From CATOSP01 sp965204715 (GTDB lineage: Bacteria; Chloroflexota; Dehalococcoidia; Lucifugimonadales; UBA3495), in contig OZ242009.1 of the NCBI GenBank assembly GCA_965204715.1, forward strand, positions 3,844,001 through 3,908,000: a DNA stretch of 64,000 nt, in the 5' to 3' direction. The notes under the pieces are model-generated. The model saw only the letters and a list, made by a program, of their open reading frames with translations, was not told where the DNA came from and did not search any database. The translations under genes and the position numbers were made by a program. Below, one piece after another: positions 27,491 through 36,554 of this stretch. Position 1 is the first letter of the stretch; every line of letters begins with the position of its first letter.

Positions 27491-28486
27491 ATGGCACAGG
27501 TAGTATTGGGGCTTGGCAGCTCCCACAGCCCCCAACTCAGCACCCCGTCCGAGGGCTGGCTGGCCCGTGGCGAAAATGACCGCCGCCACAGGGAACTGGT
27601 CGGCACCGACGGCATCGTCTCCGACTTCGAGGGTCTGCTGGAGCGGGCCGACCTGGACCACATCGCCAAGGAGATAACCCCGGAAAAGATGCGCGAGCGC
27701 CACGAGCGGAACCAGAAGGGAATCGCGCGGCTCGGCAAGGCCCTCTACGAGGCCGATCTGGACGTTCTGGTCATGCTGGGGGACGACCAGCAGGAGTACC
27801 TCCTTGACGACAACATGCCCGGCATATGCGTCTACTGGGGCAGCGAGTTCAGCGTTCCCGGACGGGAAGACGCCCCCGGGACCGGCGGCGCGGGCCTTAT
27901 CGGCTACTCCGGCGAGGACCGGGTGGTGCCCGCTCATTCCGGCCTTGGCCGCCACCTCATCGAGTACCTGGTTGAGGCCGAGTTCGACATCGGCAGTTCA
28001 AAGTTCCTCGACCCGGCCAAGGGCGGCAGGGCCAGGGGCGGCATCGGCCACGCCTTCGGCTACGTCTACCACCGGATTATGACCGGCAATACCATCCCGG
28101 CAGTACCCATCATGGTCAACACCTACTACCCGCCCAACCAGCCGACTCCCAAGCGCTGCTACGACCTTGGCCGCACCCTTCGCAGTGCCATTGAGGCATG
28201 GCCCGGCAAGGCGCGGGTCGGCGTCCTGGCCTCCGGCGGCCTGAGCCACTTCGTGGTGGACGAGGAACTCGACGAGATGGCCCTGGATGGGATGAAGGAC
28301 AAGAGTGTCGTCAAGCTGGGCAGGCTGCCCCGGGAGAAGATGCACTCCGGCAACTCGGAAATCAGGAACTGGATCGCAGTCACCGGGGCCACCGAACACC
28401 TGGATATGGACCTGGTAGACTACGTGCCCTGCTACCGCTCCCCCGCGGGCACCGGCTGCGCCATGGGCTTCGCCATCTGGTCCTAG
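27491..28486 (+). CDS. LigB-type extradiol dioxygenase-like protein
   Basis: 331 aa, resembling the catalytic beta subunit of protocatechuate 4,5-dioxygenase. These class III extradiol enzymes use Fe(II) to open catechol rings. Candidate metal and active-site residues are the His in GLGSSHSPQLS near residue 12, the acidic DVLVMLGDDQQEY near 95, and LASGGLSHFVVDEELD near 245, which carries the conserved SGGLSH motif. The start is supported by aggagg six bases upstream. No separate small LigA subunit is adjacent. A ring-cleavage or related deacetylase-type role on an aromatic or enol substrate is inferred. Confidence 0.85.
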   Translation: MAQVVLGLGSSHSPQLSTPSEGWLARGENDRRHRELVGTDGIVSDFEGLLERADLDHIAKEITPEKMRERHERNQKGIARLGKALYEADLDVLVMLGDDQQEYLLDDNMPGICVYWGSEFSVPGREDAPGTGGAGLIGYSGEDRVVPAHSGLGRHLIEYLVEAEFDIGSSKFLDPAKGGRARGGIGHAFGYVYHRIMTGNTIPAVPIMVNTYYPPNQPTPKRCYDLGRTLRSAIEAWPGKARVGVLASGGLSHFVVDEELDEMALDGMKDKSVVKLGRLPREKMHSGNSEIRNWIAVTGATEHLDMDLVDYVPCYRSPAGTGCAMGFAIWS

Positions 28487-28513
28487 CGAGCGTCGTCAAT
28501 CGGCTTCTTCGTC

Positions 28514-28533
28514 ATTCCCGCTTTCGCGGGAAT
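28514..28533. repeat. dRS3/REP-like palindrome attcccgctttcgcgggaat
   Basis: 8-bp arms (attcccgc/gcgggaat) around tttc, flanked by gtc and ccag. This is the common dispersed intergenic palindrome form seen in many bacteria. It sits between convergent genes. Confidence 0.7.
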
Positions 28534-28551
28534 CCAGTAGTGAGAAGGCCT

Positions 28552-28578
28552 CACGGTCAGGACGTAATCCTGACCGTG
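28552..28578. terminator. Bidirectional hairpin between convergent genes
   Basis: Perfect 11-bp stem cacggtcagga/tcctgaccgtg with loop cgtaa. No T-run follows on either strand. It is placed between the stops of the LigB-like (28486) and aldolase (28598) genes. Confidence 0.5.
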
Positions 28579-28597
28579 TGGCATTGGGACACACCGG

Positions 28598-29368
28598 CTA
28601 CATCTCCCTCGACGCCGAAACCACCCAGTAGTTCCATATCCCGTCCCGCTGCGGCTCCCGGCCTTGCAGCACTTCGCTGAAATGGGGAAGCTCGTGCAAC
28701 GGCGTCCGGTTGTTCATCTCGTCCACCAGTTCGTCGGGCAGCCGCGTATGGTCCGGCCCTTCGGCGCAGTAGGCCAGGTAATTCATCCGGGCCTGCTCTT
28801 CCAACTGCATCATGCTGGTAACCGACTCCGCCGCGGTCACACCCGTGGTCACTGCCCCGTGGCCCTGGAGCAGGATAATCGCCTCGTTGCCCATCACCTC
28901 CACCATCTCCATCCCCTCGTCGTCGCTCTGGATGGTCTTGGTGTGGGGGTAAACCGGCAGTGGCCGGCGGACCAACTGCGCTCCCTCCTGGCACATTGGG
29001 ACAAGGGTCTGGCCAAGGGTGCTCATCAGCACCGTGTACCTGGGATGGACATGGACCACCGAATGAACGTCAGGCCGGGTCTTGTAGATACAGGAATGAA
29101 TCTTGACCTCGGAGCACTGGGTCAGGCCGGGCCGGGCCTGCACCAGGAACCCTTCCAGGTCGCATACCACCATGTCCTCTGGGCGCATCACGGCCAGGGC
29201 GTCCACCTCGTACTGCCGGCCCTTGACCACGAACCGCTCCGGGTCGCCGGGGACCCGTATACTCACGTGGCCGAGGGCGGCCGTCACTCCGACCGCCAGG
29301 CCCACGTCCGAAAGAATCCGGTTAGCAATGGCAACCTGGCGCATGGTGTCGTCTAGCTGAGAGGCCAT
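28598..29368 (-). CDS. Class II aldolase/adducin family protein
   Basis: 256 aa zinc-dependent aldolase fold (fuculose-phosphate aldolase, AraD and decarboxylase relatives). The metal histidines are in HSVVHVHPRYTVLM near residue 100 and in LLQGHGAVTTGVTAAE near 170. The early block GHVSIRVPGDPERFVVKGRQ matches the G(H/N)xSxR phosphate/substrate loop. The start is supported by gggaagg upstream of ATG. It is single on its strand and convergent with the LigB-like gene; both could act in the same aromatic or sugar-acid breakdown. The substrate is not determinable. Confidence 0.9.
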   Translation of the reverse strand: MASQLDDTMRQVAIANRILSDVGLAVGVTAALGHVSIRVPGDPERFVVKGRQYEVDALAVMRPEDMVVCDLEGFLVQARPGLTQCSEVKIHSCIYKTRPDVHSVVHVHPRYTVLMSTLGQTLVPMCQEGAQLVRRPLPVYPHTKTIQSDDEGMEMVEVMGNEAIILLQGHGAVTTGVTAAESVTSMMQLEEQARMNYLAYCAEGPDHTRLPDELVDEMNNRTPLHELPHFSEVLQGREPQRDGIWNYWVVSASREM

Positions 29369-29646
29369 TCTGACCCACCTTCCCTATCAGGCTGTTCCGG
29401 GGACTGACCGCCGCCCGGGATTTCCGGGCAGCTCATCTCCGCGCTCCAATATGGTGCGCCCGTATCCAACAGTCAAGCATGCCCGCTTCCGCGGGCCATT
29501 GGCCTCCGGTCCGGGCCACCCGGCGCGGTTCTTTGGTAGAATGGCCCCGGACGCCGCGCGGCCAACGCCTGCCCCCGGCCAAGGACCGGGGGAGCAGGGC
29601 CGCACCCACATCCCAAAGCCGTCGCGATATGGAGGGCCGGGCCAGC

Positions 29647-30471
29647 ATGGACTACGATGAGACCCGCCGCCGGTTTGTGGCGGCAACCGACATGCCCGAC
29701 CCCGACATCGACCTTGCCCAGGCCGCGCTGCTGATCGCCGCCGCGGAGTACCCGGACCTGGACATTGATGGGCAGTTTGCCGCCCTCGATTCCCTGGCCA
29801 ACGCAGCAATGCGCCGGGTTGGGGAAGCGCCGGACATCTTCTCTGGTGTCAACCGGCTCAGCGAATACCTGTTCGACGAGGTTGGATTCTCCGGCAACCA
29901 GGACGACTACTACGACCCGCGCAACAGCTACCTGAGCGACGTCCTGTCCCGCCGCGTGGGCATTCCCATCACCCTGTCGTTAGTGTGCATTCTGGTCGGG
30001 GAGCGGACCGGGATACCATTGCAGGGAGTGGGTATGCCCGGACACTTCCTGGTGTCCCATAGGACGGAGCCGGGCCTGGTCATCGACCCATTTCACCGGG
30101 GCATCATGCTCTCGGAAGCGGAATGCGCCGAGCGGCTCCGGCAGATCGTTGGCGAGAACGCGGAGTGGGACCCCGGTTACCTTGACCCGGTTGATAACCG
30201 GGAGTTCCTGGCGCGCATGTTGCGCAACCTCAAGGGCGTCTACCTCCACCGGCGCGACCATCCCCGTGCCCTCATGGCCATCGATTTCCTCGTGGCCCTG
30301 GCCCCGGAAGCGCCGGAGGAAAGAAGGGACCGGGGCCTGATCCATTACCAACTGGGGCATTTCCGGGAGGCCCTGACCGACCTCCGTTTCTACCTGGTGG
30401 CAAGACAGACGGGGCCGCAGCATGGCCCAGTGCAGCGGCTGGTTGACGCCCTGGAACAAAGGTTGTCGTGA
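29647..30471 (+). CDS. SirB1/YchA-like transglutaminase-fold protein
   Basis: 274 aa. It matches the SirB1 family, with a transglutaminase-like core followed by a TPR-like tail. Diagnostic block: RLSEYLFDEVGFSGNQDDYY, YLSDVLSRRVGIPITLSLV and GVGMPGHFLVSH, the last holding the family His. The cysteine-protease Cys of true transglutaminases is replaced by the SLVCIL cysteine region. The C-terminal part (MAIDFLVALAPEAPEERRDR) fits a tetratricopeptide helix pair. The frame stays open upstream to 29479, but ggaggg ten bases before ATG at 29647 and family alignment support this start. Its biochemical role is unknown. Confidence 0.87.
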   Translation: MDYDETRRRFVAATDMPDPDIDLAQAALLIAAAEYPDLDIDGQFAALDSLANAAMRRVGEAPDIFSGVNRLSEYLFDEVGFSGNQDDYYDPRNSYLSDVLSRRVGIPITLSLVCILVGERTGIPLQGVGMPGHFLVSHRTEPGLVIDPFHRGIMLSEAECAERLRQIVGENAEWDPGYLDPVDNREFLARMLRNLKGVYLHRRDHPRALMAIDFLVALAPEAPEERRDRGLIHYQLGHFREALTDLRFYLVARQTGPQHGPVQRLVDALEQRLS

Positions 30472-30537
30472 GACCCGCCGCTTGCCCGACCTGACAGACA
30501 TACTCTACCAGCGATAACCGCAACAGCAGGAGGCGTC

Positions 30538-31386
30538 ATGCCGGACAACGTACTACAGGGAAAGGTCGCCATCGTCACCGGCGCGGCCAGTCCCATTGGC
30601 CTGGGGCGCAACATGACCGAGGCCCTCGTCAGGGCCGGGGCGCGGGTCGCCATGATGGACATCAACCAGGACTGGCTGGACGAGACTTCCAATGACATGC
30701 GGGAGATCGGGGGCGACGATTGCGTCATCACCATCCGCGCCGACGTGACCGACCCCGACGACGCCGAAGCAGCGGTCAACCAGGCCATCTCCGACCTGGG
30801 CGGACTGCACATCCTGGTCAACAACGCCGGGACCAATCCCAGGGCTGCCGGACTCGGCTCCGGCTCAAGGACCAACTTCTGGGAGACCTCCCCGGAGGCA
30901 TGGGAGCGTGTCGTAGCAGTCAACTTCAGCGGACCATTCTTCATGGCCAGGGCCGCGGTCGGCCACCTCATGGCCCAGGGCTGGGGCCGCATCATAGGCG
31001 TGACCACCAGCATGGATACCATGTGGCGCAGGCAGGGTTCTCCCTACGGCCCGTCCAAAGCGGGGCACGAGGCCCTGATGGCGATTATGGCCCAGGAGTT
31101 GGAAGACACCGGCGTCACGGTCAACGTGCTGGTGCCCGGCGGCGGGACCAACACCAACCTGATTGCACCGGAGCCGGACCTGGACCGCTCGGCCCTTATT
31201 CAGCCCGACGTCATGCAGGCCCCGGTGGTCTGGCTGGCTTCCGACGAATCGGCAGGCGTAAATGGCCGGCGCTTCATAGGCTATTACTGGGACGAGTCCC
31301 TCCCCATAGAGGAGAGACTGGAAAAGGCTGGCGCACCCATAGCCTGGCCGCAGCTAGGGCGTCAGGCCGTCTCCCGAGGCCGCTAA
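30538..31386 (+). CDS. Short-chain dehydrogenase/reductase (1)
   Basis: 282 aa Rossmann-fold NAD(P)-dependent oxidoreductase. The cofactor loop VAIVTGAASPIGLGRNM has the TGxxxxGxG pattern, with HILVNNAGTN (NNAG), the catalytic Ser in GVTTSMDTM, and the Tyr-Lys pair in SPYGPSKAGHE. A short insertion before the active site and a long C-terminal tail after the Rossmann core are unusual but not disabling. The start is supported by aggagg four bases before ATG. The substrate is unknown. Confidence 0.9.
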   Translation: MPDNVLQGKVAIVTGAASPIGLGRNMTEALVRAGARVAMMDINQDWLDETSNDMREIGGDDCVITIRADVTDPDDAEAAVNQAISDLGGLHILVNNAGTNPRAAGLGSGSRTNFWETSPEAWERVVAVNFSGPFFMARAAVGHLMAQGWGRIIGVTTSMDTMWRRQGSPYGPSKAGHEALMAIMAQELEDTGVTVNVLVPGGGTNTNLIAPEPDLDRSALIQPDVMQAPVVWLASDESAGVNGRRFIGYYWDESLPIEERLEKAGAPIAWPQLGRQAVSRGR

Positions 31387-31692
31387 CGAGCGGGCGTCGC
31401 CACTCAGAAGGCCAATCGTGGGCTGAAGCCCTGATACCAACCGGGTGTGTTCTGGTCATCCTGTGGTGCGCCTTGGGAGTGTGATGCCGAAAACGCTCCA
31501 TCGTCCGCGTATTTGAGTCCGGTGGACTGCAATAGCATCGCTGGAGCCTCTTCTGCCGGCTTGAACAGTGCTCGACGGTCCGATAGAACAAACGTTACTG
31601 CCGGTTGGCCATCGGGTTCTATTCCTATTGGGCAACATTGAGCGGGCCGATGGCAAGTACGGTGAAACGTTACGTATTCACTGTCTCTGCGG
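31387..31692. other. Intergenic stretch without a recognisable gene
   Basis: 306 bases between the SDR gene and the promoter of the iron-type transporter. Short frames exist on both strands but none has a ribosome site or known domain. A binding-protein gene for the downstream transporter is not present here. Confidence 0.5.
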
Positions 31693-31721
31693 TTGACAAA
31701 CCAGGCGATATACTATGTAAT
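31693..31721 (+). promoter_or_regulatory. Sigma-70 promoter for the iron-type ABC transporter
   Basis: TTGACA at 31693-31698, 17-base spacer, TGTAAT (5 of 6) at 31716-31721, in locally AT-rich DNA. The predicted transcript starts near 31728 with a leader of about 90 bases. This placement excludes the TTG at 31693 as the start codon of the permease. Confidence 0.65.
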
Positions 31722-31818
31722 ATGGCCTCTGAGTTGTCTACTCTTAATTGCCTGCGACGCATACACTAATAACTCACCTATCTCAAGCCGCATCCCGTCC
31801 CGAACCGTTAGCGCGCTG

Positions 31819-33450
31819 ATGCAGTCAACCGCCGTAACCCAACCGGAACACATAGCTGTCGTTCGCCCGCAGAGGCGAGGATATCCCGGTGCAGCATCCC
31901 GTCCGCCCCTGTTCGTCCTGCTCCCGGCGGCCGCCGTGGCCGTGGCTATGGCGCTCCCGTTGCTATACCTGATCATCAGGGCGGCGGATGCGGCTGGACT
32001 CGACCTTCTCATGCGGCCCACGGTGGTAGAGACCTTGGGGCGTACACTGCTGCTGGTGGCTGCCGTGACTGCTGCCTCAGTCGCAATCGCCGTACCCCTC
32101 GCGTGGTTAACGGTGAGGACCGACCTTCCATTCCGCAGGTTCTGGGGGGTTGTGACGGTGTTGCCCCTCGTCATCCCGACCCACGTCGGCGGCTTCATCG
32201 TCGTGGTTGCACTAGGGCCTCGTGGCATGTTGCAAGGACTTCTGGAGACCCCGTTCGGCGTAGAACGGCTACCCGAAATCTATGGTTTTCCAGGCGCTAT
32301 GTTGACCCTTACTCTGCTGAGCTACCCATACGTGGTCTTTCCGGTGCGGGCCGCGCTTTGGCGCATCGACCCGTCGCTGGAGGAGACTTCCCAGGGGTTA
32401 GGATTCAGTGCCCGCACCACCTTTCTGCGGGTAACTCTGCCGCTGCTGCGCCCCGCGGTCCTTGCCGGGGGACTTCTGGTTGCCCTGTATACGTTGAGCG
32501 ATTTCGGGGCCGTGTCACTGCTCAACTATGAGACATTTACCTGGTCCATCTTCCTCCAGTATGAATCCGCCCTGGACAGATCATTGGCAGCCTTTCTGTC
32601 GCTGGTTTTGGTAGTTGTGGCGTTGGGAATCGTATCCCTGGAAGCTCTGAGCCGGGGAAGGTCCAAGTACTATCGCAGTACAAGCGGAGCTGTGCGTCCC
32701 GTATTGCAAGTCAAGCTGGGATCATGGCGATGGCCCGCTTTTGCGTTGTGCGCGTCAGTGGGTCTCCTGGCCATCGCCGCACCCATGGGAATTCTGGGAT
32801 ACTGGGCTGTCCGCGGCGTTCTGGCTGGAGAACCGCTGCTCCTCCTATGGGAGGCTGCCAGAAACTCCATGTACGTCTCCGGGCTGGCTGCATTGGCCTG
32901 CATCGCCGCGGCATTGCCGGTAGCCATCCTGGCGGCACGCCATCCAGGATGGACCACCAGCGTGGTAGAGCGCATGACCTACATCGGGTTCGCCCTGCCC
33001 GGAGTAGTGATCGCATTGGCGCTGGTGTTTTTCGGCGCCAATTACGCTACTCCCCTGTACCAGACCCACGCGCTGTTGGTGCTGGCCTACCTGGTGCTGT
33101 TCCTGCCTGCGGGCCTTGGGGCAACCAGGGCGTCTCTGCTCCAAGTGAGTCCGGCTATGGAAGAAGCAGCGAGGGGACTCGGCAGTAGTCCCTTCAAGGT
33201 TTTCATGTCGGTCACCGCGCCTTTAGTGCGGCCGGGTATGCTGGCCGGGGCGGCGCTTGTCTTCCTGCTGACGATGAAGGAATTACCGGCGACCCTGATC
33301 CTTGCACCGATAGGGTTCGACACTCTGGCCACGTCCATCTGGTCCGCGGCCTCCGAGGCGTTCTTTGCCCAGGCAGCGATGCCAGCCCTGTTCCTGATCC
33401 TTTGCGCGTCTTTCCCAATGGCGTTTCTCATCCTCCGGGGGCACAGGTAA
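31819..33450 (+). CDS. Iron(III)-type ABC transporter permease (FbpB/SfuB-like)
   Basis: 543 aa, the usual length for the fused two-domain permeases of ferric-iron importers. It has about 12 helices and two EAA-type loops that contact the ATPase: EETSQGLGFSARTTFLRVTL near residue 190 and EEAARGLGSSPFKVFMSVTA near 450. The frame runs back to 31693, where its first residues mimic a lipoprotein signal, but that segment overlaps the promoter; ATG at 31819 is the first usable start after it. The ATPase gene follows after 3 bases. No periplasmic binding protein is encoded nearby. Confidence 0.87.
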   Translation: MQSTAVTQPEHIAVVRPQRRGYPGAASRPPLFVLLPAAAVAVAMALPLLYLIIRAADAAGLDLLMRPTVVETLGRTLLLVAAVTAASVAIAVPLAWLTVRTDLPFRRFWGVVTVLPLVIPTHVGGFIVVVALGPRGMLQGLLETPFGVERLPEIYGFPGAMLTLTLLSYPYVVFPVRAALWRIDPSLEETSQGLGFSARTTFLRVTLPLLRPAVLAGGLLVALYTLSDFGAVSLLNYETFTWSIFLQYESALDRSLAAFLSLVLVVVALGIVSLEALSRGRSKYYRSTSGAVRPVLQVKLGSWRWPAFALCASVGLLAIAAPMGILGYWAVRGVLAGEPLLLLWEAARNSMYVSGLAALACIAAALPVAILAARHPGWTTSVVERMTYIGFALPGVVIALALVFFGANYATPLYQTHALLVLAYLVLFLPAGLGATRASLLQVSPAMEEAARGLGSSPFKVFMSVTAPLVRPGMLAGAALVFLLTMKELPATLILAPIGFDTLATSIWSAASEAFFAQAAMPALFLILCASFPMAFLILRGHR

Positions 33451-33453
33451 GAG

Positions 33454-34566
33454 TTGGTGGGCCCACCGGCGGTCGAATGCACCGGCATTGTCAAGGCGTT
33501 CGGAGAGGTACGTGCCGTCGATGGTCTGGACCTGCGGGTTGAGCAGGGCCAGGTGCTAGTGCTTCTCGGCCCCAGCGGTTGTGGAAAGACCACTGCCCTT
33601 CGCCTCATCGCGGGTTTCGAGAGTCCCGATTCAGGGAGTATCTCCATCGGGGGAAACCAGGTAGCCGGTGCGGATGTCTGGGCCCCGCCGGAACGCCGCA
33701 AAGTCGGCATGGTATTCCAGGATGGCGCACTATTCCCCCACCTGACTGTCCGGCAGAACGTGGCATATGGCCTGCGACAACGGGACGGACGCAGGGAGCG
33801 GACATGCGGCGCGCTCCGCATGGTCGGGCTGGATGGCCTGTCGGAACGGATGCCCCATGAGCTATCCGGAGGACAGCAGCAGCGGCTTGCATTGGCCCGC
33901 GCCCTTGCGCCTGGGCCGGACGCGCTGCTATTGGACGAACCGTTCTCCAACCTCGATCCTCAGCTGAGAGACCAGGTACGGCGCGACGTTATTGACCTTC
34001 TGCGAGCCAACGGGACGACGGCAGTCTTCGTAACGCACGACCAGGAGGAGGCGCTGTTGCTGGGAGACCTCGTCGCGGTGATGCACAGCGGACAGATCGA
34101 GCAGTTGGGGCCGCCTGAAGATGTCTTCCACCGGCCCGCCAGCCGTTTCATAGCCGAGTTCATCGGGATGGCTGACTTCGTAACCGGCCAAATGAACGAC
34201 GGAGAACTGGTGACCGAGATCGGAGTGTTGTCGGTCGATGCCCGACTGCCGTCCGGTGCGAAAGCTGAGGTTCTGCTACGTCCCAGTGACGTGGCAATCT
34301 CTACGTCGGACGAGGGAATCGGAGAGGTAGTGGGCCTCGCGTTCAAGGGGACACATTACCTGTACTCCGTGGTCCTGCCCTCTGGCGTGGTGCTCCACAG
34401 CCTGCAGGACCATTCTTCACATTTCCGAAATGGGGAAAGGGTTAGAGTCGCCCTGCAACGTGGCCGCACCCTCACAGTATTCGCCCGGAATGGCGTGACG
34501 GGCGACGATAGACTGCCCGCGCCCATCCTGGCCCACACCCAACAGATTGGCAGTCCACCAGTCTGA
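33454..34566 (+). CDS. Iron-type ABC transporter ATPase (FbpC/PotA-like)
   Basis: 370 aa energising subunit for the preceding permease. Walker A GPSGCGKTT (near residue 38), signature LSGGQQQRLALARAL, Walker B ALLLDEPFSNLD and H-loop VFVTHDQEEAL are all intact. The C-terminal 130 residues are a TOBE/MOP-like regulatory domain (AEVLLRPSDVAIST). The start is TTG or the adjacent GTG, within 4 bases of the permease stop, so translation is probably coupled. Ferric iron is the likeliest substrate by family, but thiamine and polyamine systems look similar. Confidence 0.9.
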   Translation: MVGPPAVECTGIVKAFGEVRAVDGLDLRVEQGQVLVLLGPSGCGKTTALRLIAGFESPDSGSISIGGNQVAGADVWAPPERRKVGMVFQDGALFPHLTVRQNVAYGLRQRDGRRERTCGALRMVGLDGLSERMPHELSGGQQQRLALARALAPGPDALLLDEPFSNLDPQLRDQVRRDVIDLLRANGTTAVFVTHDQEEALLLGDLVAVMHSGQIEQLGPPEDVFHRPASRFIAEFIGMADFVTGQMNDGELVTEIGVLSVDARLPSGAKAEVLLRPSDVAISTSDEGIGEVVGLAFKGTHYLYSVVLPSGVVLHSLQDHSSHFRNGERVRVALQRGRTLTVFARNGVTGDDRLPAPILAHTQQIGSPPV

Positions 34567-34850
34567 ACTGCCGTCATCCTGCCAGGCATTGGCATCCATC
34601 CCGCATCCCGGCGGAAGCCGCTATCGTTCGATAGTATCCATTGGCGCAGGAAACACCCGGTTTGCCTCCCGCTGATTACTCCACTTCGGGTCCTGACCAC
34701 ACCGGAATCAAATGCGGCCCTTGGTGTATACTCTACTTATAACCGGGCTGAGAACGTCGCCCCACACCGGGCAGAGGGCCGGTACGGTCGCCGAGGATCC
34801 GGTTCTCAGCGGCGCAATTCCCTCCAGATTACCGCGATGGAAGTAATGCA

Positions 34851-35597
34851 ATGCCAAGACGCAAGAGGACCGATAATTCAGGCGAAACGCAATCTGCTGC
34901 CGCCTACGAGAGGCTGTCTCCCGCCACTGAAAACTACCTCCTATGCCTTTACAAACTCTGGGAAGAGTCGGGTGAGCCTACGGTGACCGAGCTAACCGAA
35001 ACGCTGCGGGGTCTGCCGCCCACGGAAGGTCTCGGCACATCGGTCCCGTCGGTTGCCGGTATGATCAGGCGGATGGAGAAGCAGGGTCTGGTAGAAATCG
35101 GCAGCGACAAACGCATTCGTATGACCAGGAAGGGGATGGAGGGCGGGGAAGACATTGCCCGCAGACACCGGCTGGTGGAGTGGATGGTGGTGAAGATACT
35201 GGGCATGGACCCGCACCAGGCCCACATCGAAGCGCACCGACTGGAACACGGCGTGTCCCCTCAACTGGAGGAGCGGTTATTCGAGCTGCTGGAGCAGCCC
35301 ACCAAGTCCCCATTCGGCAGGCCGATTCCCGGCACCGGCGAGCCCAAGATGCCCCCCGGAGCCATTACTCTGGACGAGGCAGCAACCAACGTTCCCTATG
35401 TGGTGGAACGGATTCCCGAGGAGGACCCCAACTTGCTGCGGTTCCTGGTGGACTCCCATGTTGTCCCTGACAGCAAGATTGAAGTCTCGGAAGCCGCTCC
35501 CTATCTGGGTGTCCTGACCGTCGCTACCCACATCGGTCAAGCTTCGGTGGGCTATAACGTAGCCCGGCAAATCCTGGTGCGTAGGGACGAAGACTGA
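34851..35597 (+). CDS. DtxR/MntR-family metal-dependent repressor
   Basis: 248 aa, somewhat longer than DtxR (226 aa). The N-terminal winged helix (residues 22-90) shows ENYLLCLYKLWEESGEPTVT and SVAGMIRRMEKQGLV. It is followed by the dimerisation/metal domain with RRHRLVEWMVVKILGM and IEAHRLEHGVSPQLEERL, which hold the expected His/Glu ligands, then a linker and an FeoA/SH3-like C-terminal domain (PYLGVLTVATHIGQASVGY). It is encoded 284 bases downstream of the iron-type transporter in the same direction, so regulation of that transporter by iron or manganese is a reasonable inference. Confidence 0.9.
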   Translation: MPRRKRTDNSGETQSAAAYERLSPATENYLLCLYKLWEESGEPTVTELTETLRGLPPTEGLGTSVPSVAGMIRRMEKQGLVEIGSDKRIRMTRKGMEGGEDIARRHRLVEWMVVKILGMDPHQAHIEAHRLEHGVSPQLEERLFELLEQPTKSPFGRPIPGTGEPKMPPGAITLDEAATNVPYVVERIPEEDPNLLRFLVDSHVVPDSKIEVSEAAPYLGVLTVATHIGQASVGYNVARQILVRRDED

Positions 35598-35606
35598 ACC
35601 CGTTAT

Positions 35607-35666
35607 TCTGGTGGAAGCGCGACACCGCCGTTCACAATCGCTATTTCGTTCGGCGGTGAAACCAGA
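35607..35666. terminator. Two-step hairpin between convergent genes
   Basis: Outer arms tctggt/accaga and inner arms caccgccg/cggcggtg (8 bp) form a nested stem-loop between the DtxR stop and the last gene of the leftward selenoprotein operon. Confidence 0.4.
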
Positions 35667-35718
35667 TATCCGCCCTCTTGCGAAACAGTAGTGCAGGCCG
35701 CTGGATTTCAGGTAGGTG

Positions 35719-36492
35719 TCAGTGTTGGGACAGGAACTCCAGCACAAGGCCGTTCCAAGCATGGGGCCGCTCCCAGAATCCCGCGTGACCGACCTCCGAC
35801 AGTGATATGTAATGACTGGTCGGGATGTGGGCCGCCAGCATCCGCATCAACGCTGGCGGCGAAAGCAGGTCGGCTTCCCCCGCCAGGACCAGTGCCGACA
35901 CGCGCATCGCGGCCAGCCGGGCATAGGTGATTGGAACGAGGGGCGTTTGGGGCGGCAATATCCCATAGGGGCGGCTGCCCCGCTCAATTTCCAGCCACCT
36001 GGCCGCTCCCTCCGGGTCGAGACCCCGGTACGAAGGCCCCAGCTCCCGTAAGTCCACGGGCAACCGCTGTATTTCATTGGGTCGGAGCCTGGTCTGCACT
36101 TCAAGATATTCCGAGTCCTGCACGCCTCCGATGGAATTGGCCACCACCAGGCTACGCACCTGCTCCGGGTGGTCCAGGGAAAAGTCCAGCGCGACGATCC
36201 CCCCGGCTGCGGTTGCTACAAGGTGGCAAGGCTCCAGTCCAAGCGACTTGATCAGGCCGTGAAGGTCATCACCCGCGTATCCCGGCTGCACATCCGGGTC
36301 AGTGGGCCGGGAGCGCCCCCAGGTACGGCGCTCATAGGTGATGCAACGGTAGCCCGCGGTGGTGAAACTGGGCAGTTGGTACACCCAGCTCTCGCAGGTA
36401 CCGGTGGCAGCGTGGAGGAAGACCACAGGAACCCCGTCGCCGCCGGTATCCTCGTACCACAGGTCAACTCCGGGCAAAGGTAAGTGGGGCAT
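35719..36492 (-). CDS. Alpha/beta hydrolase (operon gene 6)
   Basis: 257 aa alpha/beta-fold hydrolase. Oxyanion region VVFLHAATGTCESW lies near residue 30. The position of the usual nucleophile elbow G-x-S-x-G reads LVATAAGGIVALDF, where the Ser is replaced by Ala, so the protein may be a non-serine (C-C bond or cofactor-free) member or catalytically altered. The acid is in LAGEADLLSPPAL and the His in SEVGHAGFWERP. The start choice (36492) is uncertain; ATG at 36516 and TTG at 36528 are open. It is last in the leftward operon. Confidence 0.83.
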   Translation of the reverse strand: MPHLPLPGVDLWYEDTGGDGVPVVFLHAATGTCESWVYQLPSFTTAGYRCITYERRTWGRSRPTDPDVQPGYAGDDLHGLIKSLGLEPCHLVATAAGGIVALDFSLDHPEQVRSLVVANSIGGVQDSEYLEVQTRLRPNEIQRLPVDLRELGPSYRGLDPEGAARWLEIERGSRPYGILPPQTPLVPITYARLAAMRVSALVLAGEADLLSPPALMRMLAAHIPTSHYISLSEVGHAGFWERPHAWNGLVLEFLSQH

Positions 36493-36554
36493 GGCGTGGT
36501 CGCGCTCCTCAAACATGCGGTCGGACAATGCAGTCCCGCGCCGGTGCGGGACTG

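Noticed and set aside
31693..31818. N-terminal lipoprotein-like extension of the iron-type permease (LSCLLLIACDAY)
   Set aside because: The segment overlaps a near-consensus promoter, and without it the protein has the family length.
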